Source: Phascolarctobacterium_A sp034086985 (lineage in GTDB: Bacteria > Bacillota > Negativicutes > Acidaminococcales > Acidaminococcaceae). From it: a DNA stretch of 64,000 bases. Numbering within the stretch: the first letter of the stretch is position 1; the number at the start of each line of letters is the position of its first letter. Below are positions 35,751 to 45,300 of the stretch, piece by piece. Below the pieces are notes generated by a model. It worked only from the letters and a program-made list of their open reading frames with translations, was not told the DNA's origin and did not search any database. Where the stretch lies: positions 127,950 through 191,949 of the forward strand of contig JAXDZG010000021.1 in the NCBI GenBank assembly GCA_034086985.1, written 5' to 3'. The position numbers and the translations under genes were made by a program.

Positions 35751-35778
35751 AGTTAGCTTCTAAAAGTAACTGCTACAG

Positions 35779-35810
35779 GACTGTCGTAGGCTTTACGGCA
35801 GTCTTTTTGT
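35779..35810 (+). terminator. Terminator after the second XRE gene
   Basis: A 10-bp stem with one wobble pair (35779-35788 with 35794-35803) followed by five Ts. Confidence 0.82.
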
Positions 35811-35838
35811 TTTTCATAAGAATTTCACTGCCTCCCTC

Positions 35839-35867
35839 TTGCTAAAAGTCGAAAAGTCAAATATAAT
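35839..35867 (+). promoter_or_regulatory. ctsR-clpC promoter with possible CtsR operator
   Basis: TTGCTA at 35839-35844 and TATAAT at 35862-35867, spacer 17 bases. The spacer holds a direct repeat AGTCGAA/AGTCAAA (35847-35853 and 35855-35861), resembling the CtsR heptads but with an 8-base period instead of the canonical 10. Autorepression by CtsR is likely but the spacing is atypical. Confidence 0.55.
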
Positions 35868-35913
35868 AGAAGCAAATAGTAAATTAGAATAATTATCTAC
35901 GCAGGTGATGAAG

Positions 35914-36333
35914 ATGAGAAATCTAGCAGATGCTATAGAAAGCTTTATTATAGGTGAATTATTGCGGGATCATGAGGATGCTCTTTTGGTGCAGCGCAAT
36001 GAGCTGGCGGAGCGCTTAAGCTGTGCGCCGTCCCAGATCAGCTACGTTTTGAGCACGCGCTTTACGCCGGAGCGTGGCTTTTTGGTGGAATCACGCCGTG
36101 GCAGCGGCGGCTTTGTGCGCATTGTGCGCATGGAGCCAAGAGCAGTACAGCAGCCTAAAAAGGAGCCCACGGCCAGCGAATTAGTGGAGCATTTAGAGGC
36201 GCAAAAGCTGATTACAGCAAGGGAAAGAGCCCTTTTACAATATATGCTGCATATTATAGACGCGGATGAGAAGAAGAAAAAGGCCGTGCTCCAGCAGGCC
36301 ATGAGCCTGCTGACCAGCGAAGGGCGGAGGTGA
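35914..36333 (+). CDS. ctsR: Heat-shock repressor CtsR
   Basis: A 139-residue CtsR. The N-terminal winged helix-turn-helix shows RNLADAIESFIIGEL, ERLSCAPSQISYVLSTRFTPERGFLVESRRGSGGFVRI, the highly conserved DNA-binding and Gly-rich wing region; the helical C-terminus mediates dimerisation. It represses clp genes until heat or protein stress inactivates it. The ATG at 35914 gives the family's normal N-terminus; GTG 35905 and ATG 35908 overlap the ribosome site. The ClpC gene starts seven bases after the stop, and no mcsA or mcsB gene lies between. Confidence 0.93.
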   Translation: MRNLADAIESFIIGELLRDHEDALLVQRNELAERLSCAPSQISYVLSTRFTPERGFLVESRRGSGGFVRIVRMEPRAVQQPKKEPTASELVEHLEAQKLITARERALLQYMLHIIDADEKKKKAVLQQAMSLLTSEGRR

Positions 36334-36340
36334 AGAAAAG

Positions 36341-39118
36341 ATGCTATGTCAAAATTGTCATAAAAAGCAGGCTGTGATGCGTATGATCATGGTGATCAAC
36401 GATAAGCCCTCGGAAAGATGGCTGTGCGAGGATTGCGCCAGCGATTTTCTGCCATCTGGGTTAGGTACCCGTGGCAGTGCTATGAGCCCTGAAAAAGCGT
36501 TAGATTTTTTGCGCCATCTTTTAGGCTCTGCCAGCGGTGAACAAGCGCCCAAGCAAAAGGGAAAGGATGGCTTCAGCATTTGGGCTACCAAAATTTTGGA
36601 AAAGGCCGCAGCCAAGGCCTTGGACTGCGGCAGTGAACATATTGGCTCCGAGCATATTTTGGCAGGCTTGTTAGAGTGTGAGGGCTGTCTGGGCTACGAT
36701 ATTATTAAGCATCTCCACGAAAATGTGGATGAAATAAAAAAAGAGCTGGAGTCCTGGATGGAAAAGGGCAGCAAAAAGGGCAATACTGTGCCCCAATATA
36801 GCCAGCGAGCCCAAAAGGTGCTGGAGGAGGCTGCTAATCTCTCCAAGGAACTGCACCACGATTATGTGGGCAGTGAGCAAATCCTGTGGGGAATTTTGGC
36901 AGCCGGCGATGGCATGGCCCATCGCGTGCTGACCAAATTTGGCATTAAGGGCGCCATCGTAAGCGATATGATTAGGGCTATGGACGAACGCCGCAAGGCT
37001 GTGCCGGGGCGGCGCATTCAGCAGCCACCCCTAGAGAAGAAGGAGGATGTGCTGGAGGTTTTGTCCGGCTATGGTCGCAATCTGAACGATGATGCCCAGC
37101 ATGGACGTATCGACCCCGTTATTGGCCGCGAGGTGGAGGTGGAGCGCATTATCCAAATCCTCTGCCGTCGCACCAAGAATAATCCGGTGATCATTGGCGA
37201 AGCCGGTGTGGGCAAGACCGCCGTGGCCGAAGGCTTGGCCACGAAAATTGTCCACGGCGAGGTGCCGGAGTTTTTACAAAACAAAATTATTTTCTCGCTG
37301 GAGCTGGGTATGCTGGTGGCCGGTGCCAAATATCGGGGTGAGTTCGAGGAGCGCATGAAGCAGATTTTGGAGCTGTTGCGCAGCGACGACCGCATTATCC
37401 TCTTTATCGATGAGCTGCACACCATTATCGGCGCTGGCAGCGCCGAGGGCAGCATTGATGCGGCTAATATCATTAAGCCCGCTCTGGCCCGTGGTGAGCT
37501 GCAGATTATCGGTGCTACCACCATTGATGAATATCGCAAGCATATCGAAAAGGATGCAGCTCTAGAGCGGCGCTTCCAGCCCGTGCTGGTCAATGCGCCT
37601 ACGGTGGAGAGCAGCCTAAATATGCTGCAGGGCCTTGCTAAGCGTTATGAAAAATTCCATAAGCTGGAGATTGAGCCCGAGGCGCTGCAGGCTGCTGTGG
37701 AGCTTAGCGACCGCTATATTACGGACCGCAATCTGCCTGATAAGGCTATAGATTTACTGGACGAGGCTTGTGCGCGGGTGCGCATCAAGTTTTATAAAAG
37801 GAGTGCTCCTGCCCGCAAGCTGCAGGAGGAGCTGGAGTTTGTACAGCTGGAGAAGGACGAGGCTGTGAAGGAGCAGGATTACGAGGAGGCAGCCAAGCTG
37901 AGGGATGAAGAAAACGAGCTGCAGGAAAGGCTTGCGGCAGCCTTGGTGGAGGCTGCTAAGACGAGCCCGGTCAGCGCAGAGGATGTGGCCGAGGTAGTGG
38001 CCTCTTGGACTGGTATCCCCTTGGCTAAGCTTACGGAAAGCGAAAGCGCCAAGCTTTTGGCCTTGGATGCGCGCTTAGCTAAGCGCGTCATCGGTCAAAG
38101 CGAGGCGGTGGAGGCGGTGAGCAAGGCGGTACGCCGTGCCCGCGCCGGCTTCAAGGATAAAAATCGCCCGGTGGGCTCCTTCCTCTTCCTGGGACCAACC
38201 GGCGTGGGCAAGACCGAGCTGGCGAAGGCCTTGGCTCAAGAGCTCTTCGGAGACGAAAGAGCCATGCTGCGCTTTGATATGAGCGAATACATGGAGAAGC
38301 ACACCACGGCCCGCCTCATTGGCGCGCCTCCAGGCTATGTGGGCTACGATGAGGGCGGGCAGCTGACGGACGCTGTCCGTCGCAAGCCCTACTGCGTCGT
38401 ACTCTTGGACGAAATCGAAAAGGCCCATCCCGACGTCTTTAATCTGCTGCTGCAGATTATGGAGGATGGGCGCCTTACGGACGGCCAGGGGCGCACGGTG
38501 GACTTCCGCAATGCGGTCATCATTATGACCAGCAATGCGGGTGCCCAGCGCCTGGCCATGACCAAGCCCTTGGGCTTCGCTGCCAGCGCCGACGGCGAGC
38601 TGGCCAGCCGCAAGGATCAGGTCTTGGGCGAAATCAAGCATTTATTCCGACCGGAATTCTTAAATCGTGTGGACGAAATCCTCGTCTTCAATCCCTTGGG
38701 CAGGATACAGCTGGAGGCTATTGCCCATAATCTGGTGGCCGAGCTGAATGAGCGTATGGCAGCCAATGGGCTGTCCATCGAGCTCATGCCCAGTGCGCGC
38801 GAGCTGCTCCTTGCGGAGGGCAGCGATAGCAAGTACGGTGCCCGGCCCTTGCGCAGGGCCCTGCGCAAGCTGGTGGAGGACCCGGTTAGCGATTTGTTCC
38901 TGGCAGGTAAATTCCACAGGGGTGATAAGCTCTTGGCTGAGGCAGTGCCTAATAGCAAGGAGCTGGTGTTTCACACCGCGTTAGAGGGAGCGCAGCTCTT
39001 GCTGGAAATTCCGGTGAACGCTAAAGTTAGCGTAGAGCCGGTGCATTCCGCAGAATGCGAGGCAGGGCCGGCGCCCCAAGCTGCGCCGGTAGGCGCCAGC
39101 AAGGGGGCGGAGCAGTAA
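36341..39118 (+). CDS. clpC: ClpC-type AAA+ unfoldase with N-terminal zinc finger
   Basis: A 925-residue Hsp100 ATPase that feeds proteins to ClpP. Order: a four-Cys zinc finger (C3, C6, C29, C32), a linker, double Clp-N repeats (about residues 75-220), AAA domain 1 with Walker A GEAGVGKT (286-293), a UVR motif (about 503-531), AAA domain 2 with GPTGVGKT (618-625), and an LGF tripeptide in the expected ClpP-docking loop. The zinc finger is of the McsA/ClpE type, while the Clp-N repeats and size are ClpC-like, so the protein combines features of both. The C-terminal tail of about 45 residues is Ala/Gly/Pro-rich. Operon with ctsR and radA. Confidence 0.92.
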   Translation: MLCQNCHKKQAVMRMIMVINDKPSERWLCEDCASDFLPSGLGTRGSAMSPEKALDFLRHLLGSASGEQAPKQKGKDGFSIWATKILEKAAAKALDCGSEHIGSEHILAGLLECEGCLGYDIIKHLHENVDEIKKELESWMEKGSKKGNTVPQYSQRAQKVLEEAANLSKELHHDYVGSEQILWGILAAGDGMAHRVLTKFGIKGAIVSDMIRAMDERRKAVPGRRIQQPPLEKKEDVLEVLSGYGRNLNDDAQHGRIDPVIGREVEVERIIQILCRRTKNNPVIIGEAGVGKTAVAEGLATKIVHGEVPEFLQNKIIFSLELGMLVAGAKYRGEFEERMKQILELLRSDDRIILFIDELHTIIGAGSAEGSIDAANIIKPALARGELQIIGATTIDEYRKHIEKDAALERRFQPVLVNAPTVESSLNMLQGLAKRYEKFHKLEIEPEALQAAVELSDRYITDRNLPDKAIDLLDEACARVRIKFYKRSAPARKLQEELEFVQLEKDEAVKEQDYEEAAKLRDEENELQERLAAALVEAAKTSPVSAEDVAEVVASWTGIPLAKLTESESAKLLALDARLAKRVIGQSEAVEAVSKAVRRARAGFKDKNRPVGSFLFLGPTGVGKTELAKALAQELFGDERAMLRFDMSEYMEKHTTARLIGAPPGYVGYDEGGQLTDAVRRKPYCVVLLDEIEKAHPDVFNLLLQIMEDGRLTDGQGRTVDFRNAVIIMTSNAGAQRLAMTKPLGFAASADGELASRKDQVLGEIKHLFRPEFLNRVDEILVFNPLGRIQLEAIAHNLVAELNERMAANGLSIELMPSARELLLAEGSDSKYGARPLRRALRKLVEDPVSDLFLAGKFHRGDKLLAEAVPNSKELVFHTALEGAQLLLEIPVNAKVSVEPVHSAECEAGPAPQAAPVGASKGAEQ

Positions 39119-40489
39119 ATGGCTAAGACGAAGTACAAATTTGTATGCCAGAGCTGTGGCTACACCACAGCCAAATGGCTGGGGCGCTGCCCGGAGTGCG
39201 GCGCCTGGGATAGCCTTGTGGAGGAGGCGGAGGTTACTACTGCCCGCAATAGCAAGAGCTATCTGCCCACTGCTACCGAGAAAATTAAACCTCGCACCAT
39301 TGCCAGCGTGGCCCAAGTCAAGGTGGAGCGCCTGGCCACAGGTATTCACGAGTTCGACCGGGTTTTAGGCGGTGGCGTGGTGCCGGGGAGTCTGGTGCTC
39401 CTAGGCGGCACCCCCGGTATCGGCAAATCTACGATTTTGCTGGATGCGGGGCTGCGCTTTGGTCAACGCGGCATCAAGGTCTTATATGTAAGCGGCGAGG
39501 AAAGCGAGGAGCAGACCGCTATGCGGGCGGTGCGCCTAGGAGGCGCACAGGCCAATGAGAATTTGCTCATAATGACGGCCACGGATTTGGATGCTATTCT
39601 TGCGCAGGCTGGGGCTGTGCAGCCCCAGCTGCTCATCATCGATAGCATACAAACCATGTATAACCCAGAGCTGCCCACAGCCGCGGGCAGTGTGGGTCAG
39701 GTGCGGGAGTGCACTGCTAAGCTCTTGCAGTTCGCCAAGACCACAAATATTGCAGTCTTGGTCATCGGTCACGTGACCAAGGATGGCAATATTGCCGGCC
39801 CGCGGCTTTTGGAGCACATGGTAGACGTGGTGCTCCAGTTCGAGGGTGATCGCTCCTATTCCTTCAGGGTGCTGCGCGCCCTGAAAAATCGCTTTGGCAG
39901 CACGGAAGAAAGTGGCATCTTCTCCATGGAGGAGGGTGGCCTGACCGAAGTGGCTAATCCGGCGGGCCTCTTTTTAGAGGACCGAGACGGAGAAGCCGCA
40001 GGCAGCCTCATCGGCGCCTGCATGGAGGGCAATCGCCCCATCATGGTGGAGTTCCAAGCCTTAGTTGCCAAAACGCCCTACGGCATGCCTCGCAGGACAG
40101 CCGTGGGCTTTGACTACAATCGTGTGAATATGCTGCTGGCGCTGTTGGAGCGCCGCCTAGGCCTTGATTTTGGCATGTTTGACGCCTATGTCAATGTAGT
40201 GGGCGGTATGCGCATTACGGAGCCTGCTGCGGACTTGGCCGTGGCGGCGGCGCTGGTGAGCAGCTATCGCAATCGGCCGGTATCCAAGGGCGTGCTTTGC
40301 TTTGGTGAGGTGGGCCTTACAGGCGAGGTCCGGCGCGTCAGCGCGCCGGAGCGGCGCATCATGGACGGCATCAATCTGGGCTTTACCAAGTTCATTGTAC
40401 CCGATAGCAAGCTGCGCCTGCCAGATGTGGATGCGCAAATCATCAAGGTGAAGACCTTGGAGCAGGCTCTGCGAGCCCTTTTTGCCTAA
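39119..40489 (+). CDS. radA: DNA repair protein RadA
   Basis: A 456-residue RadA/Sms, a RecA-like helicase aiding branch migration in recombination. It has an N-terminal zinc finger (CQSCGYTTAKWLGRCPEC), Walker A GGTPGIGKST near residue 101, the RadA signature KNRFG near residue 260, and a C-terminal Lon protease-like domain without evident activity. It starts at the first base after the clpC stop codon, so translation is coupled; the ctsR-clpC-radA order is standard in Firmicutes. Confidence 0.95.
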   Translation: MAKTKYKFVCQSCGYTTAKWLGRCPECGAWDSLVEEAEVTTARNSKSYLPTATEKIKPRTIASVAQVKVERLATGIHEFDRVLGGGVVPGSLVLLGGTPGIGKSTILLDAGLRFGQRGIKVLYVSGEESEEQTAMRAVRLGGAQANENLLIMTATDLDAILAQAGAVQPQLLIIDSIQTMYNPELPTAAGSVGQVRECTAKLLQFAKTTNIAVLVIGHVTKDGNIAGPRLLEHMVDVVLQFEGDRSYSFRVLRALKNRFGSTEESGIFSMEEGGLTEVANPAGLFLEDRDGEAAGSLIGACMEGNRPIMVEFQALVAKTPYGMPRRTAVGFDYNRVNMLLALLERRLGLDFGMFDAYVNVVGGMRITEPAADLAVAAALVSSYRNRPVSKGVLCFGEVGLTGEVRRVSAPERRIMDGINLGFTKFIVPDSKLRLPDVDAQIIKVKTLEQALRALFA

Positions 40490-40535
40490 AAAAGAAAAAA
40501 TCCGAACATTTTACACTTTCTTAACTCACAAAGTA

Positions 40536-40573
40536 GCCCCTTTGGTAGAAAACATCTGCCAAAGGGGCCTTTT
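40536..40573 (+). terminator. Terminator after radA
   Basis: A 14-bp stem with one wobble pair (40536-40549 with 40555-40568) followed by a short T-run. Confidence 0.8.
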
Positions 40574-40663
40574 GCATTGATTTTTACCTTGTTTTATGTT
40601 AATATCTACTATATAAAAACGTTAGATAATTTACATTTTTATAGAAGAGAAGGAGTGTGCAGC

Positions 40664-42211
40664 ATGGCAACTAAATCCCAAGAAATGGTCCTGGTCATTG
40701 ACTTTGGTGGCCAATATAATCAGCTCATCGCTAGACGCGTGCGTGAATGTGGCGTGTACTGCGAAATCGTTTCCTATACCCACAGTCTGGCAGATATCAA
40801 GGCTAAGGAAAACCTGAAAGGTATCATTTTCACCGGTGGTCCCAACAGCGCTTACCTGCCTGATTCCCCTACCATTGATCCGGAAATCTTTACCTGGGGC
40901 GTACCTGTTTTAGGCATTTGCTATGGCAGCCAGCTCATGAGCCATTTGCTGGGCGGTCATGTGTGCGTCGCTCCTGAGCGTGAATATGGCAAAACCCTGG
41001 TGGATATTGACAACACCAGCCCCATGTTCACCGATATTCCAGAAAAGAATATTTGCTGGATGAGTCACAACGATTATATCGAAAAGGTGGCTCCTGGCTT
41101 TAGAATTACCGCTCATACTCCCAACTGCCCTGTAGCGGCTGCCGAGGATGCTGAGCGCAAGCTCTATGCAGTGCAGTTCCATCCGGAAGTATTGCACACT
41201 GAGAACGGCACCAAGATGCTGAGCAATTTCGTGTATAATGTGTGCGGCTGCGCTGGTACATGGAAGATGGATTCCTTCGTGGAACAGACTGTGAAGGAGC
41301 TGAAGGCTAGAATTGGCAGCGGCAAGGTGCTGTGCGCCCTGTCCGGCGGTGTTGACTCCAGCGTATGCGCTGGTATGCTGGCTAAGGCTATTGGCAAGCA
41401 GCTGACTTGCGTATTCGTGGACCACGGCCTACTGCGCAAAAACGAGCGTGAAGAGGTATGCGCTGTGTTTGGCGAGGGTGGCCAATTTGATATTAACTTT
41501 ATCTGCGTGGATGCTCGCGAGCGCTTCTACAGCAAGCTGGCCGGTGTAACCGAGCCGGAGCGCAAGCGCAAGATTATCGGCGAGGAATTCATTCGCGTAT
41601 TCGAGGAAGAAGCTAAGAAAATTGGTGCTGTGGACTATCTGGCCCAAGGCACCATCTATCCTGACGTTGTGGAAAGTGGCTTAGGCGGCGAATCTGCCAC
41701 TATCAAGAGCCATCATAATGTAGGCGGTCTGCCTGATTTTGTTGATTTCAAGGAAATCGTAGAGCCCCTGCGTGACCTCTTCAAGGACGAGGTACGCCAA
41801 TCTGGTCGTGAGCTGGGCTTGCCCGAGCATTTGGTAGCACGTCAGCCCTTCCCCGGCCCCGGTCTTGCTATTCGCATTATCGGCGATGTAACTCCTGAGA
41901 AGGTTGCTATTGTGCAAGACGCTGATGCTATTTATCGTGAGGAAGTGGACAAGCTGCCCGCCAGCGAGCGTCCCAGCCAATATTTTGCAGCCCTCACCAA
42001 TATGCGTAGCGTAGGCGTTATGGGCGACGGTCGCACCTATGATTATGCTATCGCCCTGCGTGCTGTAACCACCACCGACTTCATGACTGCGGAGGTTACC
42101 ATGCTGCCCCCGGCAACCATCACCGCTGCAGCAAATCGTATCGTCAACGAGGTTAAGCACATCAACCGCGTGCTCTTTGACTATACCACTACGCCCCCCG
42201 CAACCATATAA
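40664..42211 (+). CDS. guaA: GMP synthase (glutamine-hydrolysing)
   Basis: A 515-residue GuaA that converts XMP to GMP. The class I amidotransferase domain has the nucleophile C86 in GICYGSQLM and the His-Glu pair in VQFHPEVLHTENG. The ATP-pyrophosphatase domain has the P-loop SGGVDSSVCA, and the C-terminal dimerisation domain ends with FDYTTTPPATI. The ATG at 40664 follows AAGGAG by seven bases; an upstream in-frame stretch has no family similarity. Overlapping -35/-10 candidates lie at 40577-40617. No purine riboswitch was recognised. Confidence 0.97.
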   Translation: MATKSQEMVLVIDFGGQYNQLIARRVRECGVYCEIVSYTHSLADIKAKENLKGIIFTGGPNSAYLPDSPTIDPEIFTWGVPVLGICYGSQLMSHLLGGHVCVAPEREYGKTLVDIDNTSPMFTDIPEKNICWMSHNDYIEKVAPGFRITAHTPNCPVAAAEDAERKLYAVQFHPEVLHTENGTKMLSNFVYNVCGCAGTWKMDSFVEQTVKELKARIGSGKVLCALSGGVDSSVCAGMLAKAIGKQLTCVFVDHGLLRKNEREEVCAVFGEGGQFDINFICVDARERFYSKLAGVTEPERKRKIIGEEFIRVFEEEAKKIGAVDYLAQGTIYPDVVESGLGGESATIKSHHNVGGLPDFVDFKEIVEPLRDLFKDEVRQSGRELGLPEHLVARQPFPGPGLAIRIIGDVTPEKVAIVQDADAIYREEVDKLPASERPSQYFAALTNMRSVGVMGDGRTYDYAIALRAVTTTDFMTAEVTMLPPATITAAANRIVNEVKHINRVLFDYTTTPPATI

Positions 42212-42220
42212 TTTGAATAA

Positions 42221-42260
42221 ACATATGTTTCCTCCCGCGTTTCGGGGTAGGAGTTTTTTT
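42221..42260 (+). terminator. Terminator after guaA, copy 1 of a repeated hairpin
   Basis: An imperfect GC-rich hairpin around 42231-42252 with a CGTTTCG centre, followed by seven Ts. About 20 bases of surrounding sequence closely match the hairpin at 47962-47996. Confidence 0.65.
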
Positions 42261-42298
42261 AAGTATAATTGTAGTTTTATGATGGACAAAATTAGATA

Positions 42299-42350
42299 AC
42301 ATAACGCCTCCGCTAGCAGAGTAAAATCTGCTGACGGAGGCGTTATTTCA
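42299..42350. terminator. Terminator of the PocR-PAS hybrid kinase gene
   Basis: A two-part stem: 12 perfect pairs (42301-42312 with 42335-42346) and six inner pairs (42315-42320 with 42327-42332). It lies beyond the 3' end of the minus-strand kinase gene and could act in both directions. Confidence 0.75.
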
Positions 42351-42397
42351 TGTAAATACCCAATATATGAAATTGTTAAAGGCTCTGTACTCTGCTC

Positions 42398-45300
42398 CTA
42401 GAAAAGCTCGGCTAGTGTATTAGCCAACACATCCACCTTTATGGGCTTAGCGATGTGACCATTCATGCCGGCCTGCAAAGCGTTTCTGCGGTCTTCCTCA
42501 AAAGCATTAGCCGTTACAGCTAAAATAATAATATCAGCCTTGGCTTTATTATCCAGCTGGCGAATGATCTTCGTTGCCTCATAGCCATTCATTTTAGGCA
42601 TTTGAATATCCATGAGAATTAAATCATAATAGCCATCCGGCTGCTTTTGCAGCATGTCTACACATTGCTCACCATCCACAGCCAATTCAACATCAAAGCC
42701 CATGCCCTGCAGAATGGCCGTGGCAATCTCGGAATTAAGCTCGTTATCCTCGGCTAGCAGAATACGCTTGCCCTTAAACTGGCCTGCCTTAGGCTGTACA
42801 CTGGCCTTTTGTACAGCCACCTGCTGTGGCTCGGCCCAGCGATGGGGCAAAACAATGGTGATTTTAGTGCCCTTGCCCAAGGTGCTTTCCACTTCAATGG
42901 TGCCATGCATGAGCTCCACTAGCTTTTTCACAATGGGCATCCCAAGGCCCGTGCCATGAATTTTACTTTCCGTGGAAGAATGCTCTCTTGTAAATTCTTC
43001 AAAAATATGGGGCAGAAATTCCTTAGATATGCCAATGCCCGTATCTTCAATAGTAGTTCGGTAAAGACTGCAGCCAGGCTCGTCCGTCGGGAGCTCCTCC
43101 ACCTGCATGGAAATTTTGCCACCGGCAGGGGTATATTTTACTGCGTTACTAAACACATTAAACAAGACCTCGCGCAGCTTAACAGCATCGCAAATAACGT
43201 TGGCATGCTCCACATTCTCCACGCGCGTATGCTCTAGGTGCTTTTCCTTTAGCTGGGGCTCAAACAAGGAATAAAAGGAGTCATTAAAGCTATGGACATT
43301 ACAGCAGCTTTCCTCCAAGGTGGTCATACCACTTTCAATGCGTGCCATTTCCAAGACATTATTGATTAGGGAAAGCAGAAAATCATTAGCAGTTTTAATT
43401 TTGCCAATATAGTTACGGGATAGCTCGCGATTATCCAAATGCTGCTCCAAAAGCTCTGTAAAGCCAATAATAGCGTTCATGGGAGTACGGATATCATGAC
43501 TCATATTAAACAGGAAGGCAGATTTGGCAGCACTGGCCCGATTGGCAATCTCCAGCTGGGCCATGGTTTCAGCCTTATCATGGGCCTCGGTCACATCGCG
43601 ACCCAAAATGTTGGCCACAGGCTCGCCAGCCTCATTGGTGCCTATAAACAGATTAACCTCATGCCATTGATAGCTGCCGTTAATCAGCACCCTACAGGTG
43701 ATAGAGCCCGCATAGCCTGAAGCATGGAGACGCTGCTGTAATGCTTGTACACTAATCAGATTTTGGTAAGCATCCTTATATTCATCGGTTACAAATTTAA
43801 AAAGCTTAGCGTATAAGAGTACATAGTCATCCGTTTCCTGCATTAAGCTTACTGTTTCCGGCTCGCCGGTGCCCGTGATCAGGGAATAGCGCCAGCTTTC
43901 CAAATTAACACTCAGGTTGAAGCTGTACAGCATTTTGGTAATGCCGGAAAGTAGCTGGTCACGTGCTACAGCAGCCCTCTGCTGGTTTTCACGCTGCTCC
44001 TGACGCTTGTGGGACTCGGTAATATCGCGGCCCAGAATATTGGCTATGGGCTCACCCTTTTCGTTGGTGCTCATAAAAATATTGATTTCATGCCATTCTT
44101 CACCGTTATCGATAATGGCGCCATAGTCCAAGCTACCAATAAAGCCGTGGGAATTACTGCGTGCCCGCAAGGCATCAATGCTAGCTAAAGCTGCAAATTG
44201 CGCCACACTATCGGGGTCCAGATAGCGTAGCTTTTGGTTATAGGCAGTTTCATAATCATCGGTGGATTTAAAAACCTCCATGAATTTGGTCATACCGGTG
44301 CCGATAATCATGCTGTATTTGCCGGTACGCAAATTCAAGGTCAGGTTATAGCTATAAAGCATCTGGGTAATTTCTGACAAAATTTGATTTTTGGAAGCGG
44401 CTGCACGCAGCTCTTGAGCGTTCTTTTCCTCTGCATTGTGAGCATCCGTCACGTCGCGTCCCAGAATATTGGCTACCCGATTACCATCCTCGTCCGTATC
44501 CACAAAGACATTCATCTCATGCCATTCATATTCTGTATCACCGGGATAAAGGACAGGGTATTCCAAAGAGCCAATAAAGCCATTGGCCTCAGGGTCATTT
44601 TTTAAAGCTTCAAAGTCGATGAGCTTGTTAAATTTTTTGATATAGGCCGGATGCACAATGCTAGTTTGGAATTCCTGCAGCTCATTAGTATAGCCGTGCT
44701 TTTTATATTCCTCAAGGGTGCGCTCCATACCTGTGCCTGTAATTAAGGTATAAGCATTGCTCGTTAAATTAACCGTCAGGTTATAGCCATAGAGCAGCTG
44801 GGTAATATGGGATAGAATTTTATCCTTTTTGGCAGGAGCCTTGAGCAGTTCGCTTTGGGCCTGCCATACGGAATAGTTTTTTTCTACAAAGAAATGGAGC
44901 ATTTCCTTGAGCAGCTCATAAGAGCCCTCCATTTCCTTGGCGGTTTTGCGCTTTACATTCCTGAGTGCTGCGCGCACCTTTTGCTCGTCAAGGCCGATTT
45001 TGAGGGCGTTCTTAAGCACCTCCTCATCACTTTGGTCCATGGAAAGGGCCTGACCCGCTAAAACCTTGCCCAAAATCTGTCCGTTGGGTAAAACAATGGG
45101 CACGGCAAAATCACTAAAGCCCATGGGGCAAATATAAAAGCCCTTAATGGCTGATTTCATTTTATTGGCGCAGTTAGCATCACCCTGAGGACTGTTTTTC
45201 ACCATCTGGCACAGCTCTGTCATGCCAAAGGACTGTGATATCCTTTGCCCGTGATTGTCAACAATGACAGCGGACATACCACTGCTCTTGGACCAGTTAT

